Of a stretch of 6,832 nucleotides of DNA, positions 1 through 5,684 are shown one piece after another (the first letter of the stretch is position 1; each line of letters opens with the position of its first letter). Source of the DNA: RBG-13-33-26 sp964430085 (GTDB lineage Archaea > Nanobdellota > Nanobdellia > Pacearchaeales > GW2011-AR1). The stretch spans positions 1 through 6,832 of the forward strand of contig CAYSES010000022.1 of assembly GCA_964430085.1 (NCBI GenBank), written 5' to 3'. The position numbers and the translations under genes are program-made. The notes under the pieces were generated by a model. It saw only the letters and a program-made list of their open reading frames with translations. It was not told where the DNA came from and ran no database searches.

Positions 1-1
1 A

Positions 2-745
2 ATGAGAGCAATTTTATTATCCGCAGGACTTGGAGAAAGATTAATACCATTGACAGAAAATACTCAAAAAAACATGCTCCCTTTAAATGGAAAACCGCTT
101 CTTGAATATTGGATTGAATTATTAAAAAAAAATGGAATAAAAGATATAGCCATAAACTTATATCATTTAGGAGAACAAATTGAAGCCTATTTTGGGGATG
201 GAAAAAAGTTTGGGGTTAATATAAAATATTCAAAGCAAGAAAAATTACTTGGACAAGCAGCAGCAATTAAAAGAATTGAAGAACTATATCCTGGTTTTTG
301 TTCAGAAGAAAGTTTTTTTGTTGTTTACTCTGATAATTTGAGTAATATGGATTTAAAGAAAGTAATCTTGTTTCATAATGAAAAAAAACCAATTGCTACT
401 GTCACTCTCCATAAACACGATGAACCATGGACAAGAGGAGTAATAAACACTAATGAAGAAAATGATGTAATAGAATTTATAGAAAAACCGAATAAGGGAG
501 ACATCTTATCTGGCAAGTATAAGGGAGAATCTGCATCATGTGTTTATATTTTTGAACCTGAAATTCTGAAGTACATAGAAGGGGAGTATGAAAATATTGG
601 AAAAGACTTGTTTCCAAAATTATTAAGGAATAATTGTAAGATTTGTGCATTTAATCCCTCAGCATATGTACAAGACATAGGGACTATTGAACGATATGAA
701 AAAGCAAAAAACGATGTGATTAAGGGGATATACAATACTAATTGA
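2..745 (+). CDS. hddC: Sugar-1-phosphate nucleotidyltransferase, HddC-like
   Basis: Predicted cytosolic enzyme that joins a sugar 1-phosphate to an NTP, giving NDP-sugar and pyrophosphate. Seen in the 247 residues: the N-terminal nucleotide-binding loop LSAGLGERLIPLT (6-18), the adjoining lysine segment QKNMLPLNGKPLLEY (22-36, Lys23 as the usual catalytic Lys), GQAAA (84-88), the metal-binding Asp in SDN (110-112), EKP (161-163) and DIGT (225-228). The length suits a single-domain transferase with no acyltransferase or left-handed beta-helix extension. The neighbouring heptose kinase, phosphatase and isomerase point to heptose-1-phosphate as substrate, hence HddC. The NTP is not settled: GQA resembles the base-contacting stretch of RmlA thymidylyltransferases, while GTP would fit the GDP-heptose route. 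The Pro of the usual TPK motif is Gln22. The start is the expected first Met of the fold, although the window begins one base upstream. The gene ends in tandem stops TGA-TAA. Mannose-1-phosphate guanylyltransferase is the main alternative. Confidence 0.85.
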   Translation: MRAILLSAGLGERLIPLTENTQKNMLPLNGKPLLEYWIELLKKNGIKDIAINLYHLGEQIEAYFGDGKKFGVNIKYSKQEKLLGQAAAIKRIEELYPGFCSEESFFVVYSDNLSNMDLKKVILFHNEKKPIATVTLHKHDEPWTRGVINTNEENDVIEFIEKPNKGDILSGKYKGESASCVYIFEPEILKYIEGEYENIGKDLFPKLLRNNCKICAFNPSAYVQDIGTIERYEKAKNDVIKGIYNTN

Positions 746-788
746 TAATCATATGAATCTTTAAAAAAGGGAAAGCTATCCCAAAAAT

Positions 789-1481
789 ATGATAAGCTAT
801 AATATAAAGGGAATTGCTTTTGATTTAGAAGGAACATTGATTAACCTTGAGCCACTTCATCATTCTGCACATTTAGAAGTATTTAGAAAAGTGGGGCTAT
901 TTCTTTCCATTGAAGAAGCTATTAAAAAAATTGAACATTTTATTGGGGGGCCTGACAGAGCAATAATGGAAGATGTTCATAAGTTAGGGTATAAAAGTTT
1001 AACAATAGAATATATGCTTGAAATTGATAGGGAATTGTATGAAAAACAATTAAAAGAATTAAAACATATCCCCCCAAGAGAAGGGGTTTTAGATTTATTA
1101 GAAAAATTGAAAGAGAAAAAAATTCCTTACGCTATAGGTTCATTAACAAATACAAAAAATGCGATAATAATTTTGCAAAAGTCTAAGCTCACAGATTATT
1201 TTAAAAGAGATAAAATTGTATTAAAAGAAGATGTTAAAAATCTTAAACCAGCTCCAGATATTTACCTCGAAACTGCCAAGCGAATGAATATCCCCCCTTA
1301 TGAACAATTAGTTTTTGAAGACAGTCACAATGGCGTAAAAGCTGCAAAGGCAGCAGGTTCAAGAGTAATAGGCATGCCAATTTATTATAAGAATCCTACA
1401 GCAATTAAAAAATTGAAAGATGCTGGAGTTTTTAAAATATTTTCTGGGTGGAGAAAAGTCAATTTAGAAGAATTTATTTAA
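789..1481 (+). CDS. HAD-superfamily phosphatase, beta-phosphoglucomutase-like
   Basis: A 230-residue haloacid dehalogenase fold hydrolase with a helical C1 cap (about residues 20-95) between motifs I and II. Motif I is FDLEGTL, with nucleophile Asp12 but Glu14 where the general acid/base Asp normally lies. Motif II is Ser118 in IGSLTN, motif III is Lys153 in NLKPAPD, and motif IV is EDS (177-179). In known HAD enzymes these residues form a phospho-aspartyl intermediate; DxEGT also occurs in the active enolase-phosphatase MtnC, so the Glu need not abolish activity. Between an HddC-like transferase and an HddA-like kinase, the inferred job is removal of the 7-phosphate from heptose 1,7-bisphosphate, the step usually done by GmhB. 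GmhB has a different, DRDGT-type motif and no such cap. A sugar-phosphate mutase or housekeeping phosphatase remains possible. No clear Shine-Dalgarno lies at normal spacing; the nearest purine run (765-774) is well upstream. The gene starts 43 bases after its neighbour. Confidence 0.85.
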   Translation: MISYNIKGIAFDLEGTLINLEPLHHSAHLEVFRKVGLFLSIEEAIKKIEHFIGGPDRAIMEDVHKLGYKSLTIEYMLEIDRELYEKQLKELKHIPPREGVLDLLEKLKEKKIPYAIGSLTNTKNAIIILQKSKLTDYFKRDKIVLKEDVKNLKPAPDIYLETAKRMNIPPYEQLVFEDSHNGVKAAKAAGSRVIGMPIYYKNPTAIKKLKDAGVFKIFSGWRKVNLEEFI

Positions 1482-1552
1482 AGAGGAAATTTAGGATATA
1501 TATCTCTGCTCAACAATCTTTAAAAGAAGAATTATTCTTAATCAATAAAAAG
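1482..1552 (+). other. 71-base gap with orphan AGAGGA before the kinase gene
   Basis: Largest non-coding interval on this strand. It begins with AGAGGA (1482-1487), a good ribosome-binding sequence, but no ATG, GTG or TTG follows at useful distance; only an ATA codon (1496) lies in the kinase frame. The kinase frame stays open back to a GTG at 1448, inside the phosphatase gene. A ten-base AT palindrome (1495-1504) is probably chance. No convincing terminator or promoter is visible. Confidence 0.4.
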
Positions 1553-2524
1553 ATGATAATTTCAAAAACCCCTTTTAGGATGGATCTTTGCGGAGATGGG
1601 ACTGATTTAAAAGAATATTGGGAAGACTATGGGGGGGCAATTCTTAATACTACAATTAATAAAAATATTTATATCATTGCCAAAGAAAGAGTAGATAATG
1701 AGATTTGGTTAAAATATTCTGAAAACGAGATTGTTAAAAGAGTAGATGATATTAAAAATAATATATGGCGAGAGGCTATGAGGATTACAGGGGTCACAAA
1801 AGGAGCAGAAATTGTTTGTTTATCGGATATTCCAAAAGGTTCTGGACTTGGAGGATCAAGTAGCTTTACAGTAGGATCGCTTAATACTTTATATGCCCTA
1901 ACTAGAAAATATAAAACCCCAAAAGAACTTGCAGAGGAAGCCTCTGAAATTGAAATTGATATTTTGAAAAATCCAATTGGTAAACAAGACCAATATGCTG
2001 CGGCATTTGGAGGGTTAAATTTGATGGAATTCCAAAAAGATGGAGAAGTTATTGTCAACCCCCTTGTATTGTCTCCTAAATTAAAAAAAACGTTATTTTC
2101 TAATTTATTGCTTTTCCATACGGGGGTATCGCGTGAAGCTAGCTCTATATTAACTGGACAAAAAGCAGAAACAAAGACAAAGGCAGGAATATTACACAAA
2201 ATGAAAGACTTTGCCTATTCTGGTAGAGATGCTCTACACTCTCTTGATTTAAGGAAATTTGGTGAAATATTGCACCAGCATTGGTATCAGAAAAAGAATT
2301 TAGCAGCAAATATATCCACCCCCATGATTGATAATTATTATAGCATAGCAAGAGAATCTGGAGCAATTGGAGGGAAGATCTGTGGAGCGGGAGCAGGAGG
2401 TTTTTTGCTTTTGTATGTTGAACCAGAAAAACAAGATAAGGTAAGAGCCGCATTAAATAACTTAAAAGAATACCCTATAGATTTTGAATCCTTGGGGAGT
2501 AAAATTGTTTATATTGGAGATTAA
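1553..2524 (+). CDS. hddA: HddA-type GHMP sugar kinase
   Basis: A 323-residue GHMP-superfamily kinase, predicted to phosphorylate the anomeric C1 hydroxyl of D-glycero-D-manno-heptose 7-phosphate with ATP in the cytosol. Seen: the N-terminal substrate loop TPFRMDLCGDGTD (6-18) followed by GGAILNTTINK (27-37); the ATP-binding GHMP motif PKGSGLGGSSS (94-104); the GKQDQYAAAFGG segment (143-154), whose Asp146 is the likely catalytic base; and the C-terminal glycine-rich GGKICGAGAGG (273-283). This pattern is that of the HddA/FKP-kinase group rather than galactokinase. The ATG at 1553 is chosen because HddA relatives begin directly with the M-I-x-x-x-TP-F-R segment. The open frame extends 35 codons upstream to a GTG inside the previous gene, but those residues resemble no family sequence. 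The start has no good Shine-Dalgarno at normal spacing. L-fucose or mannose kinase activity is the alternative; the SIS and nucleotidyltransferase neighbours favour heptose. Confidence 0.88.
   Translation: MIISKTPFRMDLCGDGTDLKEYWEDYGGAILNTTINKNIYIIAKERVDNEIWLKYSENEIVKRVDDIKNNIWREAMRITGVTKGAEIVCLSDIPKGSGLGGSSSFTVGSLNTLYALTRKYKTPKELAEEASEIEIDILKNPIGKQDQYAAAFGGLNLMEFQKDGEVIVNPLVLSPKLKKTLFSNLLLFHTGVSREASSILTGQKAETKTKAGILHKMKDFAYSGRDALHSLDLRKFGEILHQHWYQKKNLAANISTPMIDNYYSIARESGAIGGKICGAGAGGFLLLYVEPEKQDKVRAALNNLKEYPIDFESLGSKIVYIGD
2516..2520 (+). promoter_or_regulatory. Ribosome-binding site GGAGA for the isomerase-epimerase gene
   Basis: GGAGA lies six bases before the ATG at 2527 and inside the last codons of the kinase gene, whose stop is only two bases upstream of that ATG. 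It fixes the start at 2527 and implies translational coupling. It is the clearest Shine-Dalgarno in the window. Confidence 0.75.
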
Positions 2525-2526
2525 GT

Positions 2527-4152
2527 ATGGATTTTGCAAAAGATTATATAAATAGATTACAAAATGATTTAGAAAAATTAGATTCATCAAAAATAGAGAA
2601 AGTAGTAGATGTTCTCATAAACGCATGGAAAAATGATAAACAAGTGTTTATTATTGGGAATGGGGGAAGTTCAGCAATTGCTTCTCATCTAGCATGTGAT
2701 TTAGGCAAGGGAACTGTGAAAAAAATGTATGATCTTTCTGAAAAAAGATTTAAAGTTATTTCTTTAACAGATAACGCCCCTTTACTAACAGCCTTAGCTA
2801 ATGATATAGAATATGAAAATGTCTTTGCCCAACAATTACAAAATTTGATGAATCCACGAGATATCTTGATTATTATTAGTGGGAGTGGAAACAGTAACAA
2901 CATAATCAAAGCACTTGAAGTTGCACAAAATAAAAAAGCCATTATCATAGCATTTCTTGGGGCAGATGGAGGAAAAGCGAAGGAGTTTGTAGACTATCCA
3001 ATAATATACCCAGATATAAATTATCCCAGAATAGAAGATTCCCACAGTATTTTATCTCACTTAATTTGTAGTTGGATAAAAGAAAAAATGGATTCTTTGA
3101 AAAGCGAAGGACATTTTTTTAAAGAAGAAGTCAGCAAAAAGAAAAGGATAATGATAACAGGGGGGGCAGGTTTTGTAGGAAGCAATCTCGCAAAAAGATT
3201 AGTGAAAGAAGGATATGAAGTGATAATAGTAGACGATTTTTCTTATGGTTCTATGTTTAATCTAAATGATGAAAATGGGGAACCAATTGTAGAGATACAT
3301 AAAATTTCTATTTGTGATAAAAAAATATCTGAATTAATGAGGGGAATTGATTATGTTTATCATCTTGCTGCAATATCATGTCTTCCCATTTGTTTAAATG
3401 AACCTTATTTCACAACACAGGTGAATGTTGCGGGAACATTAAATGTTCTTGAAGCAGCACGTAAAAATAACGTAAAAAGAGTAATTTTTGCTAGTAGTTC
3501 TGCTGTTTATGAAAATAATGAAACTTTTCCGTCCAAGGAAGAAGATGAAATAAACCCTCATGCAATGTATTCGGTTCAAAAAAGAACTGGAGAACTATTT
3601 TGTAAGGTATACAGGAAGTTATATGATATGGATATTGTGATTGTAAGATATTTTAATCTCTATGGACCAAATCAAGATTATAATAGACAAAAACCACCGG
3701 TTATGAGTTATATAATTAAAGAATTAATCCAAAATAAAATACCCACTATGTATGGGGATGGGGAACAAAAAAGGGATTTCCTTTTTATAAATGATGTTAC
3801 AGAATTAAATAAATTAGTTATGGAAAAAGAAAATGCAAAAAATGAAACATTTAATGTAGGAAGTGGGCAAATTTATTCAATCAATGAGATTTATGGAGCA
3901 GTTGATGATATCCTTAAAACAGGGATTAAACCAATAAGAAAAAAACCCCATGAAATGTATGAAGGGATTAATAATATTCAAGAAGGTAAAGGTATAAGAG
4001 AAGACCTTATTGCTAAAGAAACAAATAAATTTACTCAAGCTGATATTTCCAAAGCAAAAAAATTATTAGGCTGGGAGCCAAAAGTGAATTTAAAGGAAGG
4101 GTTATTAGCCTCTGTAGAGTTTATTAAAAAAAATTTTACCAATAACCTCTAA
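2527..4152 (+). CDS. gmhA: GmhA-like SIS isomerase fused to NDP-sugar epimerase (extended SDR)
   Basis: A 541-residue two-domain protein. Residues 1-190 are a SIS domain of the phosphoheptose isomerase type: GNGGSSAIASHLACDLGKG (44-62), SGSGNS (118-123) and a C-terminal helix with EDSHSILSH (170-178). It should convert sedoheptulose 7-phosphate to heptose 7-phosphate. By alignment from memory to E. coli GmhA (H61, E65, Q172, H180) the metal ligands would be His54, Asp58, Glu170 and His178. Residues about 204-541 are an NAD-dependent extended SDR: Rossmann TGGAGFVG (211-218), Asp236 for NAD, HLAA (279-282), Ser325, Tyr348-x3-Lys352, and LGWEP (515-519). The SSSAVY stretch resembles GalE-type epimerases rather than the TDE motif of 4,6-dehydratases. 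A charged linker (191-206) joins the domains at a seven-T run. An internal Met209 (base 3151) could start a free SDR but would leave almost no first beta strand. The substrate of the SDR is unknown; an NDP-heptose is inferred. Confidence 0.85.
   Translation: MDFAKDYINRLQNDLEKLDSSKIEKVVDVLINAWKNDKQVFIIGNGGSSAIASHLACDLGKGTVKKMYDLSEKRFKVISLTDNAPLLTALANDIEYENVFAQQLQNLMNPRDILIIISGSGNSNNIIKALEVAQNKKAIIIAFLGADGGKAKEFVDYPIIYPDINYPRIEDSHSILSHLICSWIKEKMDSLKSEGHFFKEEVSKKKRIMITGGAGFVGSNLAKRLVKEGYEVIIVDDFSYGSMFNLNDENGEPIVEIHKISICDKKISELMRGIDYVYHLAAISCLPICLNEPYFTTQVNVAGTLNVLEAARKNNVKRVIFASSSAVYENNETFPSKEEDEINPHAMYSVQKRTGELFCKVYRKLYDMDIVIVRYFNLYGPNQDYNRQKPPVMSYIIKELIQNKIPTMYGDGEQKRDFLFINDVTELNKLVMEKENAKNETFNVGSGQIYSINEIYGAVDDILKTGIKPIRKKPHEMYEGINNIQEGKGIREDLIAKETNKFTQADISKAKKLLGWEPKVNLKEGLLASVEFIKKNFTNNL
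3114..3120 (+). other. Seven-T homopolymer at the domain junction
   Basis: Seven T residues encode the end of His196 plus Phe197-Phe198 in the linker between the SIS and SDR domains. Removing one T would put the SIS frame on a TAA at 3149-3151, overlapping the in-frame ATG at 3151 as TAATG, which is a classic coupled stop-start. The present reading gives one continuous protein. Confidence 0.6.
4149..4152. other. Tail-to-tail overlap of convergent stop codons (CTAA)
   Basis: The + strand fusion gene stops with TAA at 4150-4152 and the - strand radical SAM gene stops with TAG read from 4151-4149. The two operons therefore overlap, with no intergenic terminator. I see no GC-rich hairpin with a T tract on either side. 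Confidence 0.85.
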
Positions 4153-5684
4153 ACCCTATACCTCACCTTATCATACCATACTTTAAAATTAACAGGAAGT
4201 GAACGATAAAAAGGCTTTGCAATCTTTTCACGGATTAAATCATTTACTTCTACAATCTTCAAAAGGATTTGAGTTCTAAAAGGATTCTTTAAATTTTTTC
4301 TTATTCTTCCTTTTTTCAAAAGCCAAGTTAGAATTTTAGAGGGCATAAACCCAAATCTTGTTTCTGTAACAGAACCTCTCATTAAATTAAGAATTAAAAC
4401 AAGATAAGCATTCCTCTTCTTCAATCGAATATGTTTTGCCCTATCCCAATAATTAAGTTTTGAAGAAAGGTCTATAGTCTGGGCTATTGTCGTATCATTA
4501 AGAGCTCTTCTGTATAATTGAGAACCTGGGAAAAAAACCAGATTATTGACAGAGAGATAATAGGGTTTTGGGAGTTTTTGTAATAAACGTATTAAACTCA
4601 CAATATCCTCTGGTTTTTCGTAGGGGTTGCATGTTATAACATCATACATAACGGTTAATTTTTTGTATTTATTCAGGATTTTTGCTGTTCTAAAAACATC
4701 TTCATCTTTTTGATTTCTATGATAAATCTCTTGATTAGTTCTTTCGCTTCCCTGGATTCCAATAATGATATCTGTACATCCAGCATCTACTAAAAGGGAA
4801 ATTTTGTCATCAGAGACGGTATGGGGATCTGCTAAGCATTTAAATCTCATTTTGATATTTTTTTTGTAAAGCTCGCAGAATTTTTTTATATCTTCTAAAG
4901 GTCTTAATGAAAAAGTATCGTCTCTAATATCAAAATAAGCAAGAGTTCTTGGAAATTTTTTTTTAAGTTCAAGAATTCCTTTAATTATATACTCGGGAGA
5001 ATGCCATCTAAGAATTTTCTTTCTTTTTCCTTCATAAAGTTTATTAAAAAAAGAATTACTACAATAATCACATCCATAAGGACAACCTCTTCCTGTCAGA
5101 AAGAATATCTGCCCTGCCAAATCTTCTTCTCTAAATTTTCTTATTTTTCTATTGCTAAGAATATAATGATTTTCCAGATTATAATCCGGCATTGGAAGAG
5201 AATCTAAATTGTCTATAATTGGTCTTACAGGATTCTTAATTATTTCATTTTCCTTTCTTATCCACAAGTTCTTTATTTTATCGGAACTTTTTTTATTGTC
5301 AAGTGATTTTGCCAGATCAAGTATTGCTCCTTCCCCTTCTCCAACACATACAATATCCGAAACTTTTATACAATCTTCGGGGGAAATTGTCGCATGAACT
5401 CCTCCGTAAACAATTGGGATATCAATATTCTTTCTTAAAAAATAGATTATCCTCGCTGCTCTTTGAGAAGTTGAAGCAAACGAATTAATCCCAATTAATT
5501 GGCTATCTTTACATATCCTTAATAGTTGAACTAATTCTGAAGTACTGTAATTTTGCGAATAATCTTCTGACAATGACATAAAAACTATTTTCACATCATG
5601 TCCCTCTTTTTTAAGAACTGAAGAAATAGTTCTTATTCCTTGATCTGAAGGGAATGTTGATGTTGAGATTAATGTTATTTTCAT
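4149..5684 (-). CDS. B12-binding-domain radical SAM enzyme
   Basis: A 511-residue protein with the layout of class B radical SAM enzymes. Residues 1 to about 155 form a cobalamin-binding-type Rossmann domain (VYGGVHATISPED, 92-104; CVGEGEGAILDL, 113-124). The radical SAM barrel follows, with the 4Fe-4S motif GRGCPYGCDYC (Cys201, Cys205, Cys208) and GIQGSE (309-314). The last 100 residues or so are basic and helical, with no motif I recognise. The DxHxxG motif of methionine-synthase-like B12 proteins is absent, as is usual in this class. Members perform C- or P-methylations, ring closures and other radical rearrangements, so the reaction cannot be read from sequence. The gene's ATG overlaps the TGA of the upstream glycosyltransferase in ATGA (5681-5684), implying coupled expression and a shared task such as modifying a glycan sugar or its lipid carrier. 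No strong Shine-Dalgarno precedes the start. The function is therefore unassigned. Confidence 0.85.
   Translation of the reverse strand: MKITLISTSTFPSDQGIRTISSVLKKEGHDVKIVFMSLSEDYSQNYSTSELVQLLRICKDSQLIGINSFASTSQRAARIIYFLRKNIDIPIVYGGVHATISPEDCIKVSDIVCVGEGEGAILDLAKSLDNKKSSDKIKNLWIRKENEIIKNPVRPIIDNLDSLPMPDYNLENHYILSNRKIRKFREEDLAGQIFFLTGRGCPYGCDYCSNSFFNKLYEGKRKKILRWHSPEYIIKGILELKKKFPRTLAYFDIRDDTFSLRPLEDIKKFCELYKKNIKMRFKCLADPHTVSDDKISLLVDAGCTDIIIGIQGSERTNQEIYHRNQKDEDVFRTAKILNKYKKLTVMYDVITCNPYEKPEDIVSLIRLLQKLPKPYYLSVNNLVFFPGSQLYRRALNDTTIAQTIDLSSKLNYWDRAKHIRLKKRNAYLVLILNLMRGSVTETRFGFMPSKILTWLLKKGRIRKNLKNPFRTQILLKIVEVNDLIREKIAKPFYRSLPVNFKVWYDKVRYRV

Noticed and set aside
769..782. Near-palindrome GGGAAAGCTATCCC before the phosphatase gene
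   Set aside because: It has six of seven pairs but no loop and no T tract, so it is neither a convincing terminator nor a recognised operator. It lies in a 43-base gap and may be chance.
544..837. 97-residue open frame on the - strand spanning the first intergenic gap
   Set aside because: Overlaps the conserved end of the nucleotidyltransferase and the start of the HAD gene, with no recognisable domain or ribosome-binding site.
1495..1504. Ten-base palindrome GATATATATC
   Set aside because: Simple alternating AT sequence, expected by chance in DNA this AT-rich.
1669..2199. 176-residue open frame on the - strand
   Set aside because: Antisense to the GHMP kinase, whose motifs are unambiguous. 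The antisense protein shows no family motif and is a shadow of the purine-rich coding strand.
4100..4147. Inverted repeat GGTTATT / AATAACC near the convergent stops
   Set aside because: Only seven AT-rich pairs with a loop of more than 30 bases; too weak for a terminator.
5001..5488. Small + strand open frames within the radical SAM gene
   Set aside because: They lie opposite the iron-sulfur and B12-domain coding sequence, have low-complexity content and no ribosome-binding sites.
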